NCBI GenBank assembly: GCA_017474845.1
Contig: JAFVGS010000001.1
Location: 1-46,079, forward strand
Source: Prevotella sp.
GTDB lineage: Bacteria > Bacteroidota > Bacteroidia > Bacteroidales > Bacteroidaceae
DNA length: 46,079 nt
Reading direction: 5' to 3'
Of the stretch, positions 32,717 to 41,636 are shown one piece after another (position 1 is the stretch's first letter; each line of letters begins with the position of its first letter). Below the pieces are notes generated by a model that saw only the letters and a list, made by a program, of their open reading frames with translations, was not told the DNA's origin and made no database searches. The position numbers and the translations under genes were made by a program.

Positions 32717-33031
32717 TATCTTTGCAGTCAGTTCGGGGAGAAATCCGGACTGACAAATAGCACTCGCTATTATTTCGCGCATAGCCAAGAGCGTCGGAAA
32801 CTCTGATTGGTATAAGAAGCACGGAAATAATAGGTGACAGGCGAGCCGTATAACGGTTCTTCTGTTCTCGTTTGGGATAGCGATGCATACGCTTAGGCGT
32901 GATGCATCCAGCAAACGGGACAGAGGCACCATCCGACGCCGCCTCTTGCTATGCGCAAAGGAGCATCACGCTCTTTTTGTGCCATGGCGTGATTGATAGT
33001 TGAGCGCATCGACTAAAACTATCAATTGAGT
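32717..33031 (+). ncRNA. Highly structured leader RNA or ncRNA upstream of the modification/nuclease operon
   Basis: Begins with a -7 element TATCTTTG (32717-32724; -33 unclear). About 300 nt follow with helices at 32727-32736/32745-32754 (10 bp, one wobble); 32756-32761/32766-32771 (AATAGC/GCTATT); 32767-32776/32824-32833 (CTATTATTTC/GAAATAATAG, exact, competing with the previous one); 32843-32849/32853-32859; 32863-32874/32912-32922 enclosing 32882-32908 (GATGCAT..ATGCATC); 32923-32927/32941-32945; 32953-32964/32970-32982 with an internal TTTTT; and 32993-33001/33017-33025 (TTGATAGTT/AACTATCAA) ending 6 nt before the methylase ATG. Not tmRNA, RNase P, a tRNA, or any riboswitch class I recognise. 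The reading as a regulatory leader or a free ncRNA is inference. Confidence 0.6.
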
Positions 33032-34150
33032 ATGGCAAATACAAATTTAGCAAATGCGAAGACTGCAAAGAACGACGAATTCTACACGCAGTACAACGAT
33101 ATACAGAAGGAAATCAATGCCTATCTGGAGTTTGACCCAGATGTCTTTCGCGGAAAGACAGTGCTACTGCCTTGTGACGATCCAGAATGGAGCAACTTTA
33201 CCAAGTTCTTTGCACAGAACTTTGAGGCTTATGGATTGAAGAAGTTGATAAGTACAAGCTATGCCGTTGAATCCAAGAAAATAAAGGAATGGGAACCGAC
33301 GCTCTTTGAGACAGAAAGCCCCTACTACGATGCAGACAAGAGTCGCACACATGGAAAAATATTCGTGTTGGACGAGGACATTAACGGTGATGGACGTTTC
33401 AATATCAACGATTTGCAATGGTCATATCTTGAAGGCGATGGTGACTTCCGTAGTGATGAAGTTAAGGCTTTGCGCGACGAAGCAGACATAATTATCACCA
33501 ATCCTCCGTTCTCACTCTTCCGCGAATTCTTTTTGTGGATAATGGAATCTAAGAAGAAATTTGTTATTATAGGGAATGTGAATGCGGTTTCATATAAGGA
33601 AATATTTCCCTATATTAAGGAAGAGAAAGTTTGGTTGGGGAACGGCTTTAGCAATGGTAATGCTTATTTTCGTATAGTTGGCGAAGCGAATTATGTTGAT
33701 GGAGTTTATGATGAACAAACAGGGTTGGTTAAATTTAGAAATTGCTGTTGGTACACTAACATTGATCATGGTCGACGTCACGAACCCCTCCCGTTGATGA
33801 CAATGGAAGACAATATTCTTTACTCAAAACACAAAGAAATAAAGGGCAAGGGATATGTCAAATATGAAAACTACGACGCAATAGATGTTCCTTATACTGA
33901 TGCCATCCCATCAGACTATGAGGGAAACATGGGGGTACCTCGAACATTTCTGGATAAATACTGTCCAGAGCAGTTTGAAATAATAGGTAGTGCTGAGGGG
34001 GATGCGGGGAAAGAACTTGGCTTTAAACCATACCCTCGTGAATTAAGGAAACTCAATAAAAGCTTACGAGACGGGCAACCATACTATTTTGATGAGAATG
34101 GATTCCCTCAGAAGCCATTTGGAAGAATTATAATCCGCAAAAAACAATAA
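33032..34150 (+). CDS. EcoRI-family adenine-specific DNA methyltransferase
   Basis: N6-adenine DNA methylase of the M.EcoRI (EcoRI_methylase) type. 372 residues from ATG 33032 ([20 protein letters not shown]); a TTG two codons upstream is less likely. Typical blocks: [16 protein letters not shown], the [20 protein letters not shown] segment, catalytic motif [19 protein letters not shown] (about residues 149-165), and [15 protein letters not shown]. The expected site would be GAATTC-like; one such site lies inside its own 5' end (33077-33082). First gene of a four-gene operon (5-bp gap to the next). Family assignment is firm; target sequence and pairing with a nuclease are inferred. Noticeably more AT-rich than the core genes, consistent with acquisition. 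Confidence 0.9.
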   Translation: MANTNLANAKTAKNDEFYTQYNDIQKEINAYLEFDPDVFRGKTVLLPCDDPEWSNFTKFFAQNFEAYGLKKLISTSYAVESKKIKEWEPTLFETESPYYDADKSRTHGKIFVLDEDINGDGRFNINDLQWSYLEGDGDFRSDEVKALRDEADIIITNPPFSLFREFFLWIMESKKKFVIIGNVNAVSYKEIFPYIKEEKVWLGNGFSNGNAYFRIVGEANYVDGVYDEQTGLVKFRNCCWYTNIDHGRRHEPLPLMTMEDNILYSKHKEIKGKGYVKYENYDAIDVPYTDAIPSDYEGNMGVPRTFLDKYCPEQFEIIGSAEGDAGKELGFKPYPRELRKLNKSLRDGQPYYFDENGFPQKPFGRIIIRKKQ

Positions 34151-34155
34151 GAGCT

Positions 34156-35331
34156 ATGCAAACGACATTGATGACAGACCTGACGGTTAAGGAAATATGC
34201 GAGGGCTTTGTTTACAACCAATTGGAAGGCAAAGGTCTGAACGGCTGGGCTGGAAAGCTGACTATACAGCCAGAGTATCAGCGTAACTATCTCTATCTTG
34301 AGAATGACGGCAAAAAGGAAATGGCTGTCATCGACAGCATGCTAAAGGATTATCCTATTGGACTTATCTATTTCAATGAACCGGAGCAAGGCAAATATGA
34401 GATTCTCGACGGTCAGCAACGTATAACAAGCATTGGTCGCTTCGTCACGGGTAAGTTTGCCATCAAGGACAAGTTCGGCATGGAGCAATACTTTACTGGG
34501 CTGACCAAGGAGGAGCAAGAGAAAATCCTCAATTATCGACTGCTGATATACATCTGTAACGGAACTGAGAAGGAAATTAAAGAATGGTTTGAAACCATCA
34601 ATATAGCAGGTGTTCCGTTGAATAGACAGGAACTACTCAATGCAACCTATAGTGGTCCGTTTGTCACGGAGGCAAAAAGAATATTCAGTAACTCGCGTAG
34701 TCCACAACTACAGAAATGGAGTTCTTATGTAAAAGGAAATGCAAATCGCCAGGATATTTTGCACACCGCTCTTGGGTGGGTAGCGAAAGGAGAGGATAAT
34801 ATTGGTGGCTACATGAGCCAGCACCGTTACGAGAATAGCATTGAGGAATTGAAGACTTATTTCGATACGGTGATTGAATGGGCAAAGATGTTATTTGGCT
34901 CACCCAAGGACGAAATGCGAGGGTTGGAATGGGGCGAATTCTATGAAAAGTATCATTCCAATTCCTATAACCCAGCCTTGCTACAGCAACGGGTGAACGA
35001 ACTATATGCTGATGAAGCCGTAACCAACAAGCGGGGAGTCTTTGAATTTCTACTTGGTGGAGAAACTGACCAGCATTTGCTGAACATCCGCATCTTTGAA
35101 GAGAGTGTGAAGAAGACGGTGTATGCCCGTCAGACAAATGAGGCACGAGAGCAGGGCATCAGCAATTGCCCTGAATGTGCAAAAGGACATGATAATGTTC
35201 GCACCAAGATTTATAAGTTCAACGAAATGGATGCAGACCACGTATCTGCCTGGAGCAAGGGTGGTGCCACCGATATCAGCAATTGCCAGATGTTGTGCAA
35301 GACTCATAACAGAATGAAAGGAAATAGATAA
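34156..35331 (+). CDS. DUF262 (GmrSD-like) protein with C-terminal HNH nuclease
   Basis: 391-residue candidate restriction enzyme. The N-terminal DUF262/GmrS-like domain (ParB-type nucleotide-binding fold) shows [11 protein letters not shown], then [15 protein letters not shown] and the signature [15 protein letters not shown] (about residues 86-100). The C-terminus is an HNH endonuclease: CPEC zinc-type pair, then [20 protein letters not shown] with the catalytic His and [13 protein letters not shown]. The two domains together are as in GmrSD/BrxU-like enzymes, which use nucleotide-dependent control of DNA cleavage. The HNH part is intact. It lies 5 bp after the methylase gene, so host DNA methylation may protect from, or direct, its cutting. 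Whether it cuts unmodified or modified DNA cannot be told. Confidence 0.88.
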   Translation: MQTTLMTDLTVKEICEGFVYNQLEGKGLNGWAGKLTIQPEYQRNYLYLENDGKKEMAVIDSMLKDYPIGLIYFNEPEQGKYEILDGQQRITSIGRFVTGKFAIKDKFGMEQYFTGLTKEEQEKILNYRLLIYICNGTEKEIKEWFETINIAGVPLNRQELLNATYSGPFVTEAKRIFSNSRSPQLQKWSSYVKGNANRQDILHTALGWVAKGEDNIGGYMSQHRYENSIEELKTYFDTVIEWAKMLFGSPKDEMRGLEWGEFYEKYHSNSYNPALLQQRVNELYADEAVTNKRGVFEFLLGGETDQHLLNIRIFEESVKKTVYARQTNEAREQGISNCPECAKGHDNVRTKIYKFNEMDADHVSAWSKGGATDISNCQMLCKTHNRMKGNR

Positions 35332-35356
35332 ACATATTCATTGAAAGGGTATCAGT

Positions 35357-35794
35357 ATGGATAGAAGTTTTTTAGAATCGTTAATGTCAAAGGTTAAGAA
35401 CCCAGCAAGGGTTTGCGTGAAGTTCTACGACCGCAAGTATTACTACATTGAATCGGTAGAAAGAACAAACGACACCTTAGGGTGGTATACTATAAATAGC
35501 AATGTGGTAGAAGAAGAACTGGAGAAAGAAGGTTACTCATGGTGCTATGTTTTTGAAACAGCCCCCGAACAAAGTCCAATCATATATATGTGGTTTGCGA
35601 AGGGACTTACAAAGAATGATTTGGAAAGAGAATTTGATGACGTAAATGAGTCGCTGCCTGAAGGACGACAGATATTCTTCGAGGATGGCCCTTTCTCTGC
35701 TATTGATGTTGACCAATATGATAACAGCATGACAGTCTTAGAACAAGAACTGTTTAGAAAAGCAAGTGAAGTATTCAGAGTTTACGAAGCATAA
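35357..35794 (+). CDS. Unrecognised 145-residue protein of the defence operon
   Basis: Not recognised. A small acidic soluble protein without signal or membrane segment. The N-terminal half has strand-like aromatic stretches (RVCVKFYDRKYYYIESVE, GWYTINSNVVEEELEKEG, YSWCYVFETAP); the C-terminal half is helical and acidic (DLEREFDDVNESLPEG, VLEQELFRKASEVFRVYEA). It is enclosed by the DUF262-HNH and Mrr-like genes at 25 and 18 bp, so it is almost certainly cotranscribed. Its position suggests a regulatory, inhibitor or specificity subunit, but this is only inference from context. Confidence 0.75.
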   Translation: MDRSFLESLMSKVKNPARVCVKFYDRKYYYIESVERTNDTLGWYTINSNVVEEELEKEGYSWCYVFETAPEQSPIIYMWFAKGLTKNDLEREFDDVNESLPEGRQIFFEDGPFSAIDVDQYDNSMTVLEQELFRKASEVFRVYEA

Positions 35795-35812
35795 TTTAAC
35801 AAGATCATCAAC

Positions 35813-36712
35813 ATGGCAAAAGATAAATTCAGCAGAACGAAAGCCTGCGCTACTAAGACGCTTTACGCAGTGATGAAAGAAATGAGCCGCCGAGGTGGCA
35901 GTATGCCAGCGAAGGAACTATATCCTTTTGTGAATGAGAACGTAGGATTGACGGACTGGGAGAAGGAACCAGCAGGAAAGATGAAATATATACGCTGGAC
36001 GAACAGCTTCCAGTTCTATTCCATAGACTATCAGAAGGCAGGATTTATTGTGAAGAAGAGTGGCAATTGGTACTTGACACCCGAAGGTGAGGCTGTGCTG
36101 AAAAAGACTCCCGAAGAGGTGATGACGATAGCCAATGATGCCTATCATGAATGGCGGCGACTGAACCCTAAGGTGGAAACTCCTGATGAAGAACCAAACG
36201 ATGAGACCGCCGAGAAAGACAACGGTGTGAATCTTGACATGCTGGAGTCGGATGCCCGCGAAGGTATCAGAAAGTTCATTGTCTCAAAGAGTCCGTATGA
36301 ATTTCAGGACATGGTGGCAGCACTGCTGAGGGCTATGGGCTATCACACGCCTTTCATTGCACCCAAGGGCAAGGACGGTGGCATTGATATCACAGCTTAC
36401 TTAGATCCACTTGGCGCTCAGACTCCACGTATTAAAGTACAGGTGAAGCATAAACCAGAAACGGCCATCGGTGCCTCAGACATTCGCGCCTTGCTGGGTG
36501 TGCTCCGTGCTGGCGATATTGCCCTGTTCGTAACCAGCGGCACATTCTCGCCTGATGCCAAGACTACAGGAACCAGTTCGCGTGAGTTCATCCGATTGAT
36601 AGACGGTGATGAGTTTATCGACATGTGGCTGGAGTTTTACGACAAGATGACTGATGATGACAAGAACATGCTACCGCTGAAGCGGATATCGTTCTTAGGG
36701 AGTAACGAGTAA
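35813..36712 (+). CDS. Mrr-type restriction endonuclease
   Basis: 299 residues in two parts: an Mrr_N-like winged helix (about 10-105, GGSMPAKELYPFVNENVGLTD ending in KKSGNWYLTPEGEAVLKK) and a PD-(D/E)xK catalytic domain (about 155-265). The nuclease core is seen as the PYEFQDMVAALLRAMGYHT helix, the Asp of KGKDGGIDITAYLDP, and the QxK of RIKVQVKHKP; a GDIALFVTSGTFSPDAK block closes the fold. Mrr enzymes usually cut methylated DNA, so pairing with a resident adenine methylase is notable. It would either have to ignore the host mark or not be independent of the other products. Last gene of the operon; long hairpins follow 45 bp downstream. Confidence 0.9.
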   Translation: MAKDKFSRTKACATKTLYAVMKEMSRRGGSMPAKELYPFVNENVGLTDWEKEPAGKMKYIRWTNSFQFYSIDYQKAGFIVKKSGNWYLTPEGEAVLKKTPEEVMTIANDAYHEWRRLNPKVETPDEEPNDETAEKDNGVNLDMLESDAREGIRKFIVSKSPYEFQDMVAALLRAMGYHTPFIAPKGKDGGIDITAYLDPLGAQTPRIKVQVKHKPETAIGASDIRALLGVLRAGDIALFVTSGTFSPDAKTTGTSSREFIRLIDGDEFIDMWLEFYDKMTDDDKNMLPLKRISFLGSNE

Positions 36713-36748
36713 TATTGCATTATTGCATTGCATTGATTTTTTTTACAA

Positions 36749-36954
36749 TATCACAGAGGGACGGTTCTTTTGTTACATCAGGTGGCGATGTGATATAACA
36801 AAAGAACCGTCCCTTTTATGTTTCCCTCGCTCTTTTAGAAAATATCCTCTTCTTTGGTAACCTTTTCGCCGCTGCCTCGTATCACAGAGGGACGGTTCTT
36901 TTGTTACATTAGGTGGCGATGTGATGTAACAAAAGAACCGTCCCTTCTATGTTT
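36749..36954. repeat. Pair of long GGGACGGTTCTTTTGTTA hairpins
   Basis: Two near-identical units. Unit 1 has perfect 19-bp arms at 36757-36775 and 36796-36814; unit 2 at 36888-36906 and 36927-36945, with pairing extended to 22 bp. Both share the flanks TATCACAG...TATGTTT and the inner GGTGGCGATGTGAT, separated by 73 bp of unrelated sequence. From memory, palindromes of this GGGACGGTTCTTTTG type occur in many genomes near IS200-like REP-associated transposases; none is present here. They also separate the defence operon from the convergent gene and may stop transcription. Confidence 0.75.
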
Positions 36955-36959
36955 TGGTC

Positions 36960-37127
36960 TTATCTTATTTCACCTTCATATCCTGCGTCGCTCTCAACGC
37001 CTTCCTCGAATACGTTTCCTTGCACTTTATTGACGTACTTGGCGCCACCACCACTGACTAACAGAAACTGGCACCTGTGCCTGAGCTCCACCACCCGCAT
37101 CGCGGGCTTCATATATTCCTTCTTCAT
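36960..37127 (-). CDS. 55-residue MKKxYxxPxxRVVxL small protein
   Basis: Short gene 20 bp downstream of the 1333-residue surface protein on the same strand. It begins MKKEYMKPAMRVVELRHRCQ, continues with a hydrophobic FLLVSGGG stretch and ends in an acidic tail (VFEEGVESDAGYEGEIR). No signal peptide. A homologous start (MKKSYQTPTLRIVLL) follows the second surface-protein gene in the same relative position (41699), so it belongs to a small paralogous family tied to these genes. From memory, such 50-70-residue proteins are common in Prevotella. Function unknown. Normal codon use and conservation of the start support translation. Confidence 0.65.
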   Translation of the reverse strand: MKKEYMKPAMRVVELRHRCQFLLVSGGGAKYVNKVQGNVFEEGVESDAGYEGEIR

Positions 37128-37147
37128 AACTATCTTATTTTATCTTC

Positions 37148-40100
37148 TTATTTAATCACTTGTTTTTTGCCTTGATGGATATAGACGCCCTTTGCCGTCG
37201 GCTTGCCCGGGAGCTTGCGGCCGCTGAGGTCGTACCATCCGGCGCCAGCCGAATTAGTGTAATTAGTGAAATTAGTGGTCGAGATAATCCCCGTCGTTTC
37301 CTCGTCGTCGAGGTTCAGCATGAAGGCGCGGGCTTGGGCCGTAGAGTTGATATGGAAGTATCCACGGAAAGCGTTGATGGTCTTGGCGCTGCTGGGCCAG
37401 TAGAGCGTACTCACATTCTTATTCTGGTCGTTCTTGCCTACGCCGAGGTAGAGGTTGCTCGCATCGCCGCCCGTAAGCTCCACAGGACTGAACGTGCCGC
37501 GGAACTCAACCTTTGTGTCCTCGCTTGTCAGGGTATGGGGCGGTAAGATGACCTTCACGCCCTCGAAGGTGAGGTCGCTGGTGATGTCGGTGCCGCTGGG
37601 CCACTTAATCAGGTAGGGCGTGCCTGCCTTGAGGAGGTTGTCGTCGCTGTCGGCCGTAGCGTCCTTGAAGTAGAGGTAGAGCGTGCCGTTCTCCGCGTCG
37701 AAGCCGGTGCGCCTGAGGTTCGGGGCTGCATAGGAGTAGTACGCGCCATCTTCGCTGTAGTAGCCGAAGAGGTCGAGTTCCTTGACGGTGGCTCCGTCGA
37801 GGAGGTCGTTGTACTGGGAGACGTTGAACGGCAGGCAGATGGTGTTCCAGTTGCCGTCCTTATAGAGTGTGCGGCCCTTGATGGTCACTTCAGCAGTAGC
37901 GGCGTTGGCCATCAGGCTGAGCATATTGCTATTGTCGCCGTTGTTGCTGAGCGTGCCGACGATGCAGCCCACCTGGTTGAATGCATTATCGCCGATTGTG
38001 ACGCCTTGGGCTATCAGGTTGTCGGCGTTAAAGGTCGCGCCCGTGCAGTAGGCAAAGGCGTTCTCGCCGATAGTGGTCAGCGTCGAGGGCAGGGTGATGC
38101 TCATGACATTGCCGTAGTCGTTCACATCTTGCGTGCCGCCGAAGGCGTTGGCGGCCACGGAGGTGATGCCCGCGCCGATGGTGATGGTCCTGATGCCGTT
38201 GGCCTTCGAGTACCAGGGGTAGTTGCCCTGGGTAGTCTCCTTCATGGCTCCCGTGCCGGTGATGCTGAAGTCGCCGTCGCTATTGATACTCCACGCGAGG
38301 GTGCCCCAAGTGCCTTCGGCCTCCGGGCTGACGATGTAGAAGTCGGCTGTGGTTATGCCGGCGTAGTCACCGATGCCCTTAATCTCAACGGTAAAATGGT
38401 CGCCGATTTTATTTGTCTCATCTGTGCAATATTTTGTCGTACCGTAGAAGTACACTTGGCCGAAGGTGTAATCAGTGCCCACCACCAGCACTTTGTCACC
38501 GTCCTTGACTTCTGTGCCAGTCGCTGCATTACCCCAGTTGGCATTCTCGAACTTATAATAGATGTAGCTGCCGTCCAGCGTCTGGTCGGGCACCTCCGCC
38601 GTACACAGGGCGAGGTCCTTGCCCCACTGCGCATAGAGCGTGACGACGGCATCCTGCTCGGTGGCCAGATTCCAAAATCTGTCACCTTCGGCCTCGTAAT
38701 CCGTGCCGCTACCGTCGGCCTCAGTGTTCCATCCGTATTCTTTCATGGCATAGCCCGTGGGGGCGGTGAAAGTGCAGTTGGGGATGCTGGTCCACTGGTC
38801 GTAGGTGGCCACGACGGCGTCCATCGTGCCCGTGGCATCGTTGTTGTTCTTGTCGAACTGGACGGTGTAGGTGATGGGTGTCCACTCAGCGGTGAGGTAG
38901 AGGTTGGTAGTCACGGCAGCGCTGAAGTCATAGTCAGCATCTCCGTTCTTCCATCCGCCGAAGATGTAGCCCGTGCGGGCATCGACCGTGGGCTCGGTGG
39001 CCTTCTGGCCGAGGAGCACGATCTGCGTCTTGGGGTCGGTGCCCTCGTCATAGTTGATGTCGAAGGTCACGGTGCAGGCAGGGCGCAGCGTCGCGCTCGT
39101 CAGTGCCTCCAGCGTGGCCGATGGCGTCTGGTAATTGTAGCTATTCGTGCCGTCGGTCATGGTCTGGCCGTCCTTTATTTTCACATTCTTACCTGAGGCA
39201 ACGCTGTAGCTGCTGGCCTGGATGAAGTCGTCGGCGTTGGTGTAGCCGAGTGTGATGTCTTTATACTGGCTTTTGATGCCTTGGGAGCCGTTCGTAACTG
39301 TGGCAGTTACCTGTCCGCCGTTGATGGTGATGTCGTCCTGACAGAATATGGCAGCATGTTGGCTTTCTATGCTAGTGTTTGTGGCATTCAGCACTCCGCC
39401 TTTGATGGTGACGAGGTAGCTGGCGAAGATGCCATCGCCGGAATTGCCAGAAACGGTGAGTTTACCGCCGTCGAGCGTGAAATACCTAACAAGGATGCCC
39501 GCGCCTTGGGCGACACATTTGACGTTGCCGCTGTGCTGGGTATAGGAATTGATGCCGAGGATGCCGGAGCTGTGCCAGGAATTGATCTCCATGCTGCCGG
39601 CGGCATCGTTGTCGGTGGTTTGGCCGTAGATATGTAAGGCGGTGTTTTCATTTCCTACTTCTTCATGAGACCTAATGCCGGTGTCTAATGTGCCGATGCT
39701 CATCGTCTTGCCGTCGGCCAGGATGATGTTCACCGTGCCGTTGCCTAACTTCAGCGTGTGGTCGTAGGTGATGTCGCTGTTCACCAAGTATGTGCCGGCC
39801 GCCAGTGTCGTCTCGCCGCCCGTCAGCACGGAGGCGGTGACGTTGTCGTGCCGCGTGCCGTTCTCGTCGACGTAGTAGGTCTCGGTGTTCCACTTGGCCC
39901 AGAACTCCTTGTCGCCCGTGGAGCCTGTGGCAATGGTGGTCACGGCGGTGCCCGTCAGATTGCTGTTGGTGTACCAGCCAGCGAAGATGAAGCCCGTGCG
40001 GGTGGGTGTGGGCAGGGTGATGTTTGGGCTCTCGATGGTGTAGGATGTGGCGTAACTGTCGGGCATGGTGCCACCGTTCTCGTTGTAGGTGATGGTATAG

Positions 40101-41149
40101 ACGATGGCTCTGAACTCAGCCTCGGTGGCGGGCGTCAACGTCTTGCCGCTAATGGCCGAAATTTTGCTGTCAGTGAGCGTGCAGGAGTAGATGTTGCCGT
40201 TGCCGTCCTTCATGCCCTTGCCGTCGGCCACCTTCACGGTGCGGGTCTCTCCCGATGATATATTGTTGCTGAACGACTGGATATAGTAGCTGTCGGTAGT
40301 GCTGGCGAAGTCGTAGGTCACGGTGTATCCCCGTGCAGAGTTATATATCTCGCCGTTGACGGTGACGTTGCCGCCGTTCAGGTTGATGTTCTGACAGTTG
40401 TAGATGTATCCGTTAATCTCCGCCGTGCCGCCGTTGAAGTTGATGGTGTTTCTGGCATTTCCATGGATGGCCTTATCGCTGCTTCCCTTGCTGTTGGTCA
40501 CGGTCAACTTGCCGCCGTTCAGGGTGAAAAAGCCCGAGCCGTAGAAATAGAAAGCACCAAAATATGTATCGTTGTTCAGGATGGTGACGTCGCCGCCGTT
40601 GACGGTCAACCCAGAGTCGGAGCCGCTGTAGATATAGAGGCCGTAGCTGTCACCACCGGCATCGAGCGTCACCGTGCCGCCGGCGATGTTCAGATGGCTG
40701 CATGAAGTATGACGGTTGGCTTTGATCGCGCCCATGCCCGTGCCGTTGCTCTGGGCGTAGATGTTGAGCGTGTTGCCACTGAAGGCACCGTCGCTGTTGC
40801 TGTTGCCGTTGACGGTGAGCGTCTTGCCGTCGCAGACGATGAGGTCGATGACATTACTTGTAAAACTGATGCTGCCGCTGAGGGTGACGCTGGTCTTGAC
40901 GACATACGTGCCGGAGGTCCAATTGATGTTACCGTTTGCATCTGCCGTCATGGCGCTGGTCACTTCGGTGTAGTCGGTCACGGTCTGCGTCACGCCGTTC
41001 ATGTCGATGTACGTCACGGCGTCGTTTGCCCACGCCGTCGTGGCCGTGAGCACACACAGGAGCAGCGTCATGGCTGCCCGCCTCACTGCGCCGCCCTGTT
41101 CCCAGGCTCTCGGCGCGAATGAATCTTTTATGGTCATGGTTCTTTTCAT
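37148..41149 (-). CDS. Large surface protein with beta-helix, InlB and BspA-type repeats
   Basis: Cell-surface, probably adhesive protein, 1333 residues from the Met at 41149. An export signal is preceded by a long basic n-region (hydrophobic core AAMTLLLCVLTATTAWA). Residues up to about 680 look like right-handed beta-helix with many GG(K/T/D)xTV turns. InlB/Listeria-Bacteroides repeats are interspersed (RTGFIFAGWYTNSNLTG, GYIFGGWKNGDADYDF, and a third ending VTLYAQWGKDL). A BspA-type leucine-rich repeat pair follows (SITLPSTLTTIGENAFAYC), and the end is a tail with WYDLSGRKLPG and KGVYIHQGKKQVIK, resembling a sorting signal. The gene ends 20 bp before the 55-residue gene. An IS1380-type end lies 43 bp upstream of its ATG, so its native promoter may have been replaced. 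Confidence 0.85.
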   Translation of the reverse strand: MKRTMTIKDSFAPRAWEQGGAVRRAAMTLLLCVLTATTAWANDAVTYIDMNGVTQTVTDYTEVTSAMTADANGNINWTSGTYVVKTSVTLSGSISFTSNVIDLIVCDGKTLTVNGNSNSDGAFSGNTLNIYAQSNGTGMGAIKANRHTSCSHLNIAGGTVTLDAGGDSYGLYIYSGSDSGLTVNGGDVTILNNDTYFGAFYFYGSGFFTLNGGKLTVTNSKGSSDKAIHGNARNTINFNGGTAEINGYIYNCQNINLNGGNVTVNGEIYNSARGYTVTYDFASTTDSYYIQSFSNNISSGETRTVKVADGKGMKDGNGNIYSCTLTDSKISAISGKTLTPATEAEFRAIVYTITYNENGGTMPDSYATSYTIESPNITLPTPTRTGFIFAGWYTNSNLTGTAVTTIATGSTGDKEFWAKWNTETYYVDENGTRHDNVTASVLTGGETTLAAGTYLVNSDITYDHTLKLGNGTVNIILADGKTMSIGTLDTGIRSHEEVGNENTALHIYGQTTDNDAAGSMEINSWHSSGILGINSYTQHSGNVKCVAQGAGILVRYFTLDGGKLTVSGNSGDGIFASYLVTIKGGVLNATNTSIESQHAAIFCQDDITINGGQVTATVTNGSQGIKSQYKDITLGYTNADDFIQASSYSVASGKNVKIKDGQTMTDGTNSYNYQTPSATLEALTSATLRPACTVTFDINYDEGTDPKTQIVLLGQKATEPTVDARTGYIFGGWKNGDADYDFSAAVTTNLYLTAEWTPITYTVQFDKNNNDATGTMDAVVATYDQWTSIPNCTFTAPTGYAMKEYGWNTEADGSGTDYEAEGDRFWNLATEQDAVVTLYAQWGKDLALCTAEVPDQTLDGSYIYYKFENANWGNAATGTEVKDGDKVLVVGTDYTFGQVYFYGTTKYCTDETNKIGDHFTVEIKGIGDYAGITTADFYIVSPEAEGTWGTLAWSINSDGDFSITGTGAMKETTQGNYPWYSKANGIRTITIGAGITSVAANAFGGTQDVNDYGNVMSITLPSTLTTIGENAFAYCTGATFNADNLIAQGVTIGDNAFNQVGCIVGTLSNNGDNSNMLSLMANAATAEVTIKGRTLYKDGNWNTICLPFNVSQYNDLLDGATVKELDLFGYYSEDGAYYSYAAPNLRRTGFDAENGTLYLYFKDATADSDDNLLKAGTPYLIKWPSGTDITSDLTFEGVKVILPPHTLTSEDTKVEFRGTFSPVELTGGDASNLYLGVGKNDQNKNVSTLYWPSSAKTINAFRGYFHINSTAQARAFMLNLDDEETTGIISTTNFTNYTNSAGAGWYDLSGRKLPGKPTAKGVYIHQGKKQVIK

Positions 41150-41192
41150 ATACCTTAATTTATGATTATTTTTCACTCATTTCTTTCTTTTA

Positions 41193-41636
41193 CCTAAATT
41201 CCGCAGCACTTTAATTTAACTTTCTTTATAAGTACCTGAGCAACAAAAAGTTCTTGCTGGGGGCAAGCGGCAAAGCCGAGCGGCTCAGGATTTGGTCATG
41301 TCAGAAATTTCACTTACCTTAGTGCTGCAAATCAAGACAAGCAAAATCATCAATGACATGGCAAAGATACAACAAAAATCTGAGAAAATCAGCGCTTTTG
41401 GCGGAATATTTTTCGTTTTGGACAAATTTGACCGTATTCTGTCCTCTGTTATAGACTCACACTTAGGACTTCGTAGCACACAGACAGGCTATCAGTACAG
41501 CGAGATAACACGGGCCGTCTTCTCCGTTTTCTGCTGTGGCGGCACCTGCATGGAAGACCTCAACCTGTACCTGAAGAACACTCTTACGGAGCGTCCGCAA
41601 ACCCGTGTCCCAAGCGCGGACACTGTGCTGCGTGGC
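41193..41636 (+). mobile_element. Truncated IS1380-type element (left end)
   Basis: 444-bp segment nearly identical to 45602 onwards: shared outer border CCTAAATTCCGCAGCACTTT, a structured end with CCTGAGC...GCTCAGG and CTTGC-TGGG-GCAAG stems, and the 5' part of a transposase gene. The match stops at 41636, where it runs into the remains of a small gene. The right half of the element is missing, so it is not able to move by itself. Confidence 0.8.

Noticed and set aside
32886-32996. 37-codon basic frame inside the structured leader
   Set aside because: It runs through strong hairpins and lacks any recognisable feature; RNA structure explains the sequence better.
32717-33031. Leader as tmRNA, RNase P RNA, group II intron domain V or retron ncRNA
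   Set aside because: A GAGCCGTAT...ACGGTTC hairpin recalls intron domain V, but there is no reverse transcriptase nearby, no tRNA-like ends and no RNase P signature; only the short hairpin matches.
36749-36954. CRISPR-like repeats
   Set aside because: Only two units, each a long self-complementary hairpin, with a 73-bp gap and no cas genes.
36949-37155. 68-codon plus-strand frame
   Set aside because: Lies opposite the 55-residue MKKxYxxP gene, whose start motif is repeated at the second locus; the plus-strand translation is Pro/Ser/Thr low complexity.
38006-39196. 396-codon plus-strand frame
   Set aside because: Antisense to the repeat-rich 1333-residue surface protein; Gly/Val/Ala/Asp-rich translation without domains.
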